Assembly (NCBI GenBank): GCA_023627715.1
Contig: JAMAHW010000009.1
Coordinates: 372,001-436,000 of the forward strand
Source of the DNA: Periconia sp. R9002
Taxonomy: Eukaryota; Ascomycota; Dothideomycetes; Pleosporales; Periconiaceae
Direction: 5' to 3'
Length of the DNA stretch: 64,000 bases
The stretch's first letter is position 1. Each line of letters begins with the position of its first letter. Positions 11,189 to 22,378 of the stretch are shown here, one piece after another. Made by a program: the position numbers and the translations under genes. The notes under the pieces were generated by a model. That model saw only the letters and a program-made list of their open reading frames with translations. It made no database searches and was not told where the DNA came from.

Positions 11189-14100
11189 ATGGAGCCCTTG
11201 AGTGCGGTCGCAGTTGCGACAAGCGTTGTCCAATTTATCGATTTCGCCGGCAAGGTCGTTACGCAAACAGGGCGGCTGTACCGAGCGCAATCGAATGACG
11301 AGACAGGCGAGCACTATCATCTCGAGACTATCACAGACAGCTTCCAAAAGCACAATGAAGATCTCAAGAAAATACTACAAGCACAAAGCAATGATCGGCT
11401 CAATTTATCGACGGACGATAGAGAAATCATGCGCTTATGCGCAGGATGTGAAGCAATAACATCTAGGCTTCTATCTGGTTTGGAGAGACTAAGAAGCTCT
11501 AAGAAGACATTTTGGCACTGTTTCCTGGACGCTTTGAAAACTGTCTGGAGCAACTCCGAAGTTACTTCGCTACGTCAGACCCTAGACTCCTACCGACAAC
11601 AGATGTCTCTTTATCTCCTAACCTCATTGCGGTACGTTACTCCAAGCGTTTCTATTCCTTCTCAGCATAGTAATTATATTACAGTAGCCATATCATATCA
11701 TTTCAGCAGAGTCAGTTAAACGGACAGGAGGATCTTTACCGTATGCTCGAACAGACTCGAACAATCGTTGTACGTGTCTTTGAGGAGCTATCAGACAAAC
11801 AACTCTGGCAACGTGACATCACTCAAGCAATTCACAATGACTATGAACGAAACCTAAAGGTTCGGAAGGGTCTGCACCCTCCACCCGCAATTCAGATGGA
11901 AAAAATATTGGCTACACAAGATCGCCGGGATTTCAACAAAGGCCTTCTTTCATGGGTTCGATTTACAGAGCTCGATGATCGGAAAGAAAGAATCATTCAG
12001 GCGTACCAGGACACTTACGAATGGATCTTCTGCGCACCGGCAAATAACCGATGGTCTGACTTCGCTAAGTGGCTGTGCGATGATTCTGAGCCTCTCTATT
12101 GGATCACAGGGAAACCAGCAGCAGGCAAGTCGACGCTAATGAAGTTCATCTACAATCATCCCAGTACTAAAAAGCTATTGAAAAACTGGGCCCAGGGAAC
12201 GAAACTTATCAAGTCCGCGTTCTATTTCTGGAATTCAGGTTCCAAGCTTCAAATGTCTGAAGAAGGTATGGCACGTACACTTCTGTATGGAGCTCTTCGG
12301 GCAGAACCTGATCTGTGGGAAATTGCTTTCCCTCACAAGATGGAAGAATACATTATATTCACAGATCCCTGGAGTCAACAAATAACTTGGAGTGAGATAA
12401 TGCAGGCCTTTCGCCGCCTCGTTAAGAATGCTGGAGAGAAGTACAAGCTCTTCTTCTTCATCGACGGCCTAGATGAGTTCGATGGCGACCATGAAAAGCT
12501 CATCGCCATGATTCAAGGGCTCTTGTCACCCAATGTCAAAACATGTGTATCAAGCCGCCCATGGATCGTCTTCGAGGATGGTTTCCACCAACGGCCAAGC
12601 TTGAGACTCGAAGACCTCACATATCAGGATATCAAGCATTATGTCAGATCCCGACTGAATCAAAACCGTGGTTTCAAACAGTGGCAACTTCTTGACCCGA
12701 AGTATGCATCCCGCCTGACTAGAAATGTGGTTCAAAAAGCGTCTGGGGTATTTCTCTGGGTACATCTGGTCACAGATTCACTTCTGCAAGGCCTCTCCAA
12801 AGGCGAGAGATTGGAGGAATTGCAGATGCGTTTAGACGCTCTACCGCCCGACCTTGAACATCTCTTCTGGAAGATCCTGAGTGGAATGGATGGTAATAAT
12901 ATCAAACGAGCCTGCGAGTTCTTCCAACTTTATCGCGTATGCTTCAAACGGCCAACTCTTCTCATGCTATCTTATGCCGACGAGCGTGGCCAAGATGCGG
13001 TTTTAGAAGCTTCAGTCAAAGCACCATCTGTTGCCCAATCGAACGCTCGGGCCGACATCATGCGCCGTCGACTTGTTACCTGCTGTCAAGGCCTTCTCGA
13101 AGCGAGATCGGTCAACACGACCCCATTGTTCAAAATCGAAGTAGAGTATCTCCATCGAACAGTTAAAGACTACGTGGAAAGACCTGAAGTCTGGGCCAAA
13201 TTTCTATCTGTAACTGACCAGGATTTCAACCCTTATGCCAGATGGTGTGACGAACGGATTATAAAACTTCGGACTAACAATATGCTGTTTTTCAGGTGGG
13301 CAGATGAGTTTTGGTCTATTGTAAGAGAAGCAATTCAGTATGCCGTACTCGCGGATCCCGATGCTACCAGAGGACTTCAGGTGAAGTTGTTCAAAACCCT
13401 CGATATCACAGCTACGCAACTGGCGAATCCGAAAGTTGGAGAAAGAGCCTCTTCTAAACAGTCAAATGTGGCTAAGCTCAAAGAGTTACCGATTTCCTGG
13501 ACAGGCACCTTGTTCGGATGCTCCTTGAATAAATCCTTCCTACATCTTGCAATCCAGAGCTGTCTATTTGAGTTCGTCAAAGTGGCAACTTTACCACCTT
13601 CTGGATTCGAGAAAGAAGAGCTATCACAAGGACTTTTAGTTGCCGTGTTGCAACACCGGCTCACTTTTGGGCTTGGTCCCAAATCAGACACGCGAATGCC
13701 AGCCGATATCATAGGTCTGCTGTTATCTCGTGGAGCTGACCCAAATAGTCCTATTCAAGATGCTCTGAAACAAATTTCTGGATCAGAGGGAGCATTTTCT
13801 CCGTGGCAGGTTTTCCTCCGCAGGTTGCGAAAGAACCCAGATCTGACGCTGCGCCTTCCATTCTATATCCCACATTCAAGCTCAGCTCGTGATCTCTCAC
13901 CAATTGATCTTCCGGAAGGCTGTGATACAAGTGACGCTCACTGGCCTGGGGATGCTTTATCTGAGCTAGATTTAGCAGAGTATTTTCATTGTATAGAGCC
14001 CGGTCATTCTTACGAAGACAATTATGTGGATACAGACAATCGGACCTCATCTGAAAACGCGGGAGAGTCGGATTCGTCTAAGTACCTGCGCGAATGCTCA

Positions 14101-14280
14101 TACAGCTCTCAGTCGCTCATAGATATTGCAAAACTGTTCCTCGATCACGGTGCTGATCCAAATCTAGTAAGAAAGCGTCATGGGGACGTAATTTGGTCTT
14201 TAGCGAAGAAGAAGTCCAACGAAAGAAAACCCGGGGGTTGGATGAGATTCAACGCAATGTTTAAGTTAGGCAAGGGCTAA
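11189..14280 (+). CDS. NACHT/STAND NTPase with C-terminal ankyrin-like remnants
   Basis: Fungal NOD-like receptor architecture; such proteins sense ligands and oligomerise, and are linked to incompatibility and defence. Two exons, 11189-11631 and 11685-14280, give 1012 residues. The N-terminus (MEPLSAVAVATSVVQFIDF) is the common fungal STAND N-terminal helical domain. The Walker A motif GKPAAGKST lies at about 290-298, and Walker B FFFIDGLDEFD at about 404. The sensor-like motif SSRPW follows, then the DUF7791-like winged-helix segment. Two isolated ankyrin-like motifs (GADPN at about 831 and 969) close the protein, with an acidic linker between. The 53-base intron keeps frame only with the ACAG acceptor at 11684; the stronger-looking TTCAG six codons later does not. 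No clear effector domain such as a nuclease or lipase was recognised. Confidence 0.88.
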
Positions 14281-15387
14281 GCAACTTCTCCTGAACTGCG
14301 ACCAGTTGATCGAGCTAGAGGTCTCCAGACAGCCAGTTTCCGACTTAGGAATACATACCTTCATTTACAACCAGATTGGTCCTCAATCTCTTATGTGCAC
14401 CTTTCGCCAGTCGCAGGTCCAAATAGATGTGCGGATACGGAGGACTAGATTCAAGTGCTAACTAGGGCTAACGCCTTGTCACCGAATAGCACATAAGTAG
14501 GATCCATAGCTAGATCCCAACGATAGACACACTACCGTTACCATCTACTGACCGAGTCCTATCCAAAACGCATCCAGGATACTGACAAGCCTTTTCAGAC
14601 AACCACTAACTCCGACGAGCATAAAAAGCTATTGAAAAAAGCGGGGCTTACATCGCGCACGTCAAAATACAGTACCGCCTGCAGCCACCTTACCTTTTCC
14701 CGCAGCACACAAGAACCAGAAGCTGATTGTTCACGGTATTGCATTATCTTCATCGATATCTGAATGATCAGCTGCTTCTTTAAGCCCACTTTCGCCTCTA
14801 GGAGCCCATTTTCGCCTCTAGCATGATTGGCGTTGGTGAACAAGGCAAAGAAGATAAAGAAAAAAGAGCCCTATGGTATGCACACAAAGCCTTCTCACGC
14901 TGTTAGACCGTTCTTGGGTCCGAGCGGATTTCCCTCTCAATCCAAGATTGCGTTTGGCCTTCATCTATCCGTATAAAATCGCACCATTCAATATCTCTTT
15001 GAACAACACAAAGCCTAGGTCTGCGTACCGTATCATCAATGATACTTCAGACTGTTTAATCGTCACATGTGCGATGTCAACTTGTTCGTAGCTTTGGCTA
15101 TTGGCGGACAGAGGACCTGCATCAGTTCATTGAAAAGCAGGCCACCGGTATTGTACGTCTGAAAGTGAATGTAACATCTCACTCTATTATTAGACAACCA
15201 TCATTTTTCACAGAGAATAAAGACCTTCTCTAGCGAAAACAAAACTCTATAAACCCATTCATAGAATGCCATACAACGCAATAGACATCACGCCCGTATT
15301 GCGACACTGTCAAAGTCTATCCTTCAGCTTTATTCTATTCAACACCAATCTTTCAAAAACATTCACCTAACTTCTTTCGACTTCATT
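14281..15387. other. Intergenic
   Basis: No coding frame with family features. Short open frames at 14595-14843 (minus) and 14873-15091 (plus) lack any supporting signal. The right end is the pyrimidine- and A-rich leader of the next gene. Confidence 0.4.
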
Positions 15388-15810
15388 ATGATTCCTCGCT
15401 CTCACCAAGCTAGTAAATCTGTCAACCACCACTGCGTCGGTGCTAGTGTATGGGTCGGCGACATTCCCCCTGGAAATTGCGACCGCGGTGATATTAAAGT
15501 CCCAGGGGGCGCCGCCATAAAAGGATGTAAGAAGCACAACATAGCTTGCCCACAGGGGTGCCAACGTATATGCCTCAAAAACCAACCAGGCTGCACAGGT
15601 TGTAGAATGAAATGGGGACGCGAAGCTTCCCAAGCAATTAAGAAAAGGGAGCAGGGCCGCAAAGACAATGAGAGAGGAAAAAAGGACGCTGAATTCCGAG
15701 ATTGGATGAAGTCAGGTTGTTCCCGTAAACCTAAATTTGACGAACTGCCCAATCTTCACCGCGCTATCTTGGATCCAAAGATGGCTCGAAATCGTCCCTA
15801 CGCTGTCTGA
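15388..15810 (+). CDS. Small basic Cys-containing hypothetical protein
   Basis: Intronless frame of 140 residues from ATG 15388, with a typical CT- and A-rich fungal leader just upstream. It is not recognised. Cysteines are grouped in the middle (about residues 17-72), with spacing GCKKHNIACPQGCQRIC followed by GCTGC, suggesting a metal-binding or disulfide-rich module. The second half is highly charged (KKREQGRKDNERGKKD) and probably helical. There is no signal peptide, so a secreted effector is unlikely unless the start is wrong. The overlapping minus-strand frames look like shadows. It could also be a chance open frame; the Cys clustering and leader favour a gene. Confidence 0.5.
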   Translation: MIPRSHQASKSVNHHCVGASVWVGDIPPGNCDRGDIKVPGGAAIKGCKKHNIACPQGCQRICLKNQPGCTGCRMKWGREASQAIKKREQGRKDNERGKKDAEFRDWMKSGCSRKPKFDELPNLHRAILDPKMARNRPYAV

Positions 15811-16425
15811 CACCCCACATAATCGACGAAGTCCCTAGCCTCATCAGCAAAATCTGTCCTGTATGGAAACTTCCATGAGACCAATATGCGCACCGTTCCT
15901 CTTGTTGCACTACTGGGCCATAGTAGGATTCTTTGCCGAAGCACTACTTGGAATGTTGACACAAAAAGAAGATTTAAATCATGTTTTGTTAGTGTATCAT
16001 GACAGTTAGATTAGTAATTCAATCAATTTGTTATTGATATAATTATACTGATATAAGAATGGAGTCGTACCTCTACCTCACACCTCGTTGCACCATCAAA
16101 CTTTTTAGACTGATACATATTCCATCGCCATTCTCAGATGCACCAATGTAATATTTTCGTCTTTCAACCTTACTCCCTGTTGTCTTAGATTATCCTAAGT
16201 TATTGCTCTATTATCGTAATAGCTGTATAACTGGCGAACGATATGGTTTAGGATTGATAGCACTTGAGCCTAGGATGCACGCCCCGCATTGGCCGACTTA
16301 CGTCATGTACGTGTCGGATCAATCTTCCAGCCAATGAATGCACTCTTGTTGGTTTAATGGTAATCCCCAGAGGCTATTCTTCTTCCCTCCATGACGGTCT
16401 TTGCGCACAAATTGACATACTCAAT
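15811..16425. other. Intergenic, upstream of the Zn2Cys6 gene
   Basis: AT-rich, no gene seen. The open frame continues upstream of 16426 only by using a TTG start and shows no domain features. Confidence 0.45.
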
Positions 16426-18851
16426 ATGAGTGCCCCTCTCCGCCCGTTACTACCTGCAATTCCAGGATTCCAAAGGAGACATCCACCGGCGCCTCAGAAA
16501 AGAAAGAGGGTATCAAATGCGTGCGAAGCTTGCCGCCTTCACAAATCACAGGTTATATTACTGTGGACAAGCAATGCATACAAGCTAACTAGGCTACAGT
16601 GCAGTGGAGAGCAACCAACATGTATAGCATGCACTAAACGCAACACAGTCTGCCGGTATCCTGAAACAGAAGTACGTCAGATTAGGCAAAAATATGAAGA
16701 CCTTAAAGATTCTCGTTCTGCGTATGAAGAGTTGGTCAGCCTTATAAAGACATTGCCAGAGCAGAATGCTACCCAGCTTTTCTCCCGGATACGGGCTGGG
16801 GAAGACACTAGAACAATCGTAGAACACTTTCAAGATGGTAACATTCACATGGAAGACCAAATCAATAACCCCGAAAGCGAGTATACGACACTGAAGCACT
16901 TTATAAGTGCATTGCAGTCGCGACCGGAGGCTGTCGCACAAGCGATACTCCAACGTCTGCGCGACGGCAGCAATGTTGAGTCCATCTTGTCTCACCTGAA
17001 AGCAGGCGACGTCCTCCTTCAACTACATATGCAACCGGAAACAAGATATCGTTACGTTTTCCCTTTTCGTAAGGAGATGCCCACGCACCTACAATCTCCT
17101 AGAAACTCGTACTTGCATTCTCCACTATACCAGGCATCCTTTGACAATTCATCAGCCACCATTCAAAATAGACCGGAGTACGTCAAGCCTTATTCGTCTG
17201 CCAGCATCGTCGATCCTAGATTGGATTCGGTGACTCCATCGAAGTGGACTCAAGTCTCAAAGGATGACGATCTCATGCGGCTTCTTCTGAAACTTTACTT
17301 TCAATATGAGTATGTGTGGTTTACGTGTTTTCAAAAGGATCTTTTCCTTGCCGATATGATATCCGGGTCTGAAAAGTACTGTTCATCGCTACTTGTAAAC
17401 GTGGTCTTAGCTCAAGCCTGTGTAAGTCGCTTTCTAATCTTGCTGTCCAGGACCATATTGATGTTTCAGAACTGCCATGTCTCGCTAGTTGACCGCCGTG
17501 AATACTGGAACCCTGAGAGTCTAAACTACAAATTTTTTGCCGAAGCACGGCGACTTTGGGAAGAAGAACGCCACCAAAAAAGCCGGATAACCACTGTTCA
17601 GGCTGGGCTTGTCATGAACATTCTGTACAACATGTACTCAATGGATAAGCTAGGCATGACGTACGCCGTCCAAGCTTTGTCTATGGCGCATGATTTGAAA
17701 ATCTTTGGGCCAACCAGCTCACTGAGAAGCGTGCGCAAGCAACAAGCCTACGGGTTTACTGCTTGGTGCATCTATTCTTGGCTTTCGTTACAATGCTACC
17801 ATTTTATGATCGCTCCGCTGATTCCAGAGATGCCAAAGACACCTCTGCCCGATTTCCAGGAGAACCCAGCATGGTATGGCGACTTTCAGCTACGCTATCC
17901 ATTGTCTCAGACATTGTACCCAATGAACTTCGGAAGTACCTTTTCCGCGAGAATGAAAATGGCTGTCATCATTGTCAAACTTGGCCGCCATCTGTTTGAT
18001 AAAGCTAATGCCGTTTCCGATGGTTCATCGTCCCAAATTCTTATCGACTACGCAGCAGAGTTAATCGCCTGGCACTCTACGCTGCCATCACAGTTGGCAG
18101 CGGAAAAGATCGTGTTTCCATTCCAGCTCAAACTACAGTAAGTGTGATGTTTCCTTGACTAGTCCTCCACATTGCTTATTCTACATTGCCGAGATCTACC
18201 TCGATCAACTAGAGTTTTTATTAGCACTCGCTTACGTCGTATCGTAGCTATGTGTATCATAACATTTTGATCAACATCTGCGAAGCTGTAATCAGCTCTC
18301 AAGAGCAGTACACAGCTTCAGCACCGTTAGATGACCTCCCCGCCGTCGTGAATTCCTCCAAAGCATGCTTTGAAACGATCATCAGGCTCTACTACCTCCG
18401 TCACGGATTCGAGAGATCGGATACTTATCTGACCCATGGACTTGCAGTCCTAGCCTTCCTGTCTCTTGATCGGCTCAAGTCACTGACCGTGTCTGCCGTT
18501 GAACCTTCCCCAACAGAGCTTGAGGACATCCAAAGTACGCTAGTTCTTGCTGCAAAGGGCTTATACGATCAAGGGTGTAATTATTATCTACCCTACACAA
18601 TATTTCATATCGTTTGCGGCGATATGCGTCCGGATGAAACGAATATCATGCACCAGTACACCAATATTCGTAAGGAGGACTTAGCAACGAGTAAATTGCG
18701 CGCTAGGCACGTACAAGGCCAGTACCCAATCAAGATCTTGAATCTAGCGGACGACCCAGAGCAGCAGCGTTTAGACGATCTCGTCATGCGATATGCAGAT
18801 TTGGCAATGGAAGCCTCTGCGACAAGCGAAAGTGAGGCAGAGGGCATGTAG
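16426..18851 (+). CDS. Zn2Cys6 fungal transcription factor
   Basis: Four exons (16426-16551, 16600-17421, 17470-18137, 18248-18851) give 739 residues. Removing intron 1 gives a perfect binuclear zinc cluster: Cys33-X2-Cys36-X6-Cys43-X6-Cys50-X2-Cys53-X6-Cys60, preceded by basic KRKR. The middle homology (fungal transcription factor) domain spans about residues 270-600, with DRREYWNPES and ALSMAHDLKIFGP. It should be a nuclear DNA-binding regulator; the target genes are unknown and no adjacent cluster suggests them. Introns 1 and 2 are both 48 bases, free of stops and in frame, so unspliced transcripts could still be translated. The start was chosen as the ATG nearest the zinc cluster; the upstream extension has no supporting feature. 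Confidence 0.92.
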
Positions 18852-20784
18852 TACTTACCTTCTTATGCTTTGAGCACTATAGCTTTAGGTCCACCAAGAT
18901 AGAAACTTGTAAAATTGTAGATAAGCATCGAGGATCACACGTTTAACGAACTTTTCAAATATCTAAGCTCGTTGAGGGTCGAAGGCGACTTAATGCCTTC
19001 TTGAGTAGTGTTGAGGTGCTCGTGTCTATTAGTGGGCAGATGGCAAATAAGTTATTTGAGAGTGCCTCAGCCCAGTGAATATGAACATGCCAGATAGAAC
19101 GAGTGCATTAAGATCGAATCAGCACCATCGAGCGAGGACCACAGCACTGATCGCACTAGCCTAAGGATCAACCGCAACTGACCAGAGTAGATAGCCATGT
19201 ATGCATACAAAAACATCACCCATCAATATATTTTATTGCATGCAAACATGTTATCTCACAACAGTAGGCAGACTATAGTCTTATCCGCTCATCACGTGGC
19301 GAATAGTGATACCCGCAGGGTACTTGAGGACAATGTTACCCAGACCAGGTGTCAGCAGGCAGTGGCGGGTGGGGTACAAAATGCCACTTGAAGCAGGGAG
19401 AACGGCGATAGCTTGTAGATATGGTTGAAGAGAAAGAGTGCTGAATGCAACTGTAGATAGTGTAGAGTGTGCCAAGCATGGCCACCATCAATCGCAGCTT
19501 TGCTAATTTAGTATTCATCCCTCACGAATATGAACAATCCGAAGCTCCCAGTAAGCCTCAGACTCTATCTAATAACGTAGGGAAAGAAAGTACATAATAA
19601 TATTGCGTAAAAAGAAATAAAAACTATAATTGCCTACTAAATCTACATGTTGCTATGTATTATGCCTGCTAACATTTTCAGACACTTGAAATAGTAAGTA
19701 TACTACCTAGGCCGCCTAGGCCCAGTTTGAAAAATGCCTGCTAAGATAACCTTTGACTGCCATCTTGTAAGAGTTTTGCAAGAGCTTATAGCAGAGGGAT
19801 GTTGAGGACCCTGAACTACTGCCATTGTGAGCCGCCGAATCGGTTTCCAGTCATCCTCACAGTTATGGCATTGATCCTGCTAGTTTATAGAACTCGCTGC
19901 CTAAAAAGATGGCTGCAGAGCTATTGCACCATCGATAAAGGCGGAAGAAGTCGTCGTTCTTGGCTTGGAATATCTTCAGATCGCAAGTGCCAAAATGAGC
20001 CCTCGCTCTGGCCAATGCTTTGAGGTTGATATCTCTTGCAGTAGATACGTGACACCCATGTCGCTGAAATATTCGGAGAATCTTTAAAAAGACTCATGGC
20101 AAGTTAAAAATCAGCGGAGTTCAACACCATAGCGGACTCGTCGCCATCGGAAGCAGTTTGAATGAACGCCCAACGGGTTTGTACGGAGAACTAAAGGGGA
20201 TCTAGAGGTCGCTGCGAAGACAACCGATGGAAGGCTGATACTGTGGCAGGATAGCAGGGTAGCAGACAAAGAGGAAGAGGTCGGACGACCGTTAAAATAT
20301 GATAGCGCAGGAGGGGCTCATCAAACTCGCAAATAGCATAATTAATCCATAGATAAACAGGTAACAAGGGGGCTGGAAAAGAGCATTCATAATTGGTGAA
20401 CATCAATACATTAATTGTGAATTGGTTATATCGGGAGATAGAGTATAGAGCAGTTCTTTTGCTAACCACTAATTATAAATGTAATAGTAACCTTGAAAGC
20501 CAAGACTATATTGTGAATAGAATAGCTGAGCGATTCCGAGAGAATGATAATGCTATAAACTCAACCGAGGAGAATACGCCGTTGCTACTACGGCTGGACT
20601 TGTGAACCTATAAAATATAGCGGTCCACCTACCTTGTTTCCAAGTATAACACATATGCTACCTTTAAAAGTGCGATTGCGCATTCAATCGCTGCAACTGA
20701 AATATGGTTCATGTCATGTGCCTTCGTCTAGCAATTAGCGTGCGAGCTCATCCACCCACACGCTGGCATTCCGTCACCTTCGAC
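18852..20784. other. Gene-poor AT-rich stretch
   Basis: About 1.9 kb without a supported gene. Contains AT-rich tracts, a GCCTAGGC palindromic spot near 19710 and a short open frame at 20393-20605 that starts only from GTG. May be decayed sequence; no transposon motif was recognised. Confidence 0.4.
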
Positions 20785-21660
20785 TTACCATCGCGCACTC
20801 TCTTTGACATCCCAGACATTGTACTGTAATCGCTGTTCTGTACCCTTGTGGCACCGCGCTTTCAGTATACCCCGCACAAGCATATCCAGCAGCATCCCTA
20901 ACGCTAAGCACCACGGTACATCTGTGAGAATGACTGTCTCTACGCCTGATTGTTCCACCATGCCCAGTAGCAATGCGACCAGAGCACTTCCGAATAGGTA
21001 TGTAGTCCGATGTCCACGTCTGGGAAGCGTCTCGTGGTATGCGGCGGCGGCAAGAGCCATTACGAGCCAGCTGGCGAGAAGTACTGAGGGCGAGGGCGAT
21101 CTTATCATGTCGGGTACGTGGAAAGTTTTCGTCCCTACGAGTTGACTCAATTTGGCCTTCTATCATCAGTATTCAGAGTGCGATAGCGGCTATGGATTAC
21201 TCACGCCAATCCATCGCTGCAACCTCCATAAGACCGGGTCATTTACATTTTCCAATGAGCTTCCCTGTCGGACCAGGTTCACACATCGCCGTATTGCAAC
21301 GGCATTCTCCGCTCTCACAGCTCTCGAGCACGACGATAGTTGTCTCCGTAATACATCTGACATTCTTGTTTGCATGGTTGAATGCTGACGATCCAGTATA
21401 AGCGACAGGTTGCTCATTTGCTTGGACTCTTGTATCAAATCTCTTATGGGTTCCTGGATATCTTTGGGCATGTTTGATGTATGGAGAGTGCCCAGAACAT
21501 ACTGCAGACCTCCCAAGGTATCTGAAAGTTCTGCAAAAGCTCGGTTTGCTCGATCGAGGTCGTGACGGGCAGATACACCAGCGGTCAACGTGAGCGTGGC
21601 AAGTGCCATAAATTGCACAATCGAGGCAGCTGCTCCACAAACACCCAGAGCTTCAGCCAT
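20785..21660 (-). CDS. Small membrane protein with STAND-like N-terminal domain
   Basis: Two exons, 21660-21205 and 21159-20785, with a 45-base intron (GTGAGT, branch CTGAT, ATAG), give 276 residues. The first 100 residues (MAEALGVCGAAASIVQFMAL onward) resemble the helical N-terminal domain that heads fungal NACHT/STAND proteins, but no NTPase follows. The second exon instead encodes two hydrophobic spans (about residues 180-195 and 205-222, around LLASWLVMALAAAAY and LFGSALVALLLGM) and a short basic tail. It could be a free adaptor or decoy that pairs with a full-length NLR, or simply a hypothetical membrane protein. The alternative frame across exon 2 is arginine-rich and lacks hydrophobic structure, so it was set aside. 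Confidence 0.65.
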
Positions 21661-22378
21661 GTTCTTCGTGTGTATGTTTGTCGGATTCGCTGGGCTGTAA
21701 CCTCAAGGATGGAAGGAGGTGGGCGGGTGACCCCGCTTATGACGGTGGCGGCTCTTTCAGTGCTGTTTGCTTGAGTTTCGTCGGATATCAATAAAGCAGG
21801 ACAAGCGACCGCCTCGGGGTGTATCGAATCGAAAACGTTGAAGTAGAGTGGGCAACAGAGAGTAGAAGTGGATGATGTTGCCAGTCGCAATGTGCGGCTG
21901 AAACTTGGCAGGTTGACGTCGGTAGGCTGAGCTGAGGGGCTGGTGTCTCTACAAAACCGGCTTCTTACCTGACCCCCAGACACTCAGCAAGCAAAAGACA
22001 GCACTGAATAGCTTCGGAAAGCGAGTACTTCGATATCAACCCCGCAAAAAAGGATTTCTAGGTTTTCGTCGGACCCGCTGCCACGCCTCGCTCTCTCTCT
22101 CCACGCCCTCGTCCTCGAGATTCGCGATCGAGTCGCCCAGCACTCACAAGACAAGATCAAGCACGTTTGGATTTGGATTACTTGAGCTCAACGAGGGGAG
22201 TCTTCCTGAAATTGGTGTGATAGCAGGAGTTGCAGGTCTTCCAGCTCTTGTTGACCACAGCAGAGCGGATTAGGCCACGCGGGCATGTTACCACCTCGCA
22301 CAAGAGCCACTGTCTAAGCGGAAACTCGAGAATCCAGTTCACCACACGTGCCCGTTAGCGTCGATTCACAAAACAGCT
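21661..22378. other. Divergent intergenic region
   Basis: Promoter space for the small membrane protein (minus) and the Est1-type gene (plus). Contains CT-rich tracts near 22080-22130; no gene seen. Confidence 0.45.

Noticed and set aside
20393..20605. Short plus-strand AT-rich open frame
   Set aside because: Begins only from GTG, has no leader, no domain and no splice partner.
20774..21166. Alternative frame (Arg/Ser-rich, 130 codons) over exon 2 of the small membrane protein
   Set aside because: The splice phase from exon 1 leads into the other frame, which has membrane-like segments; this one does not join.
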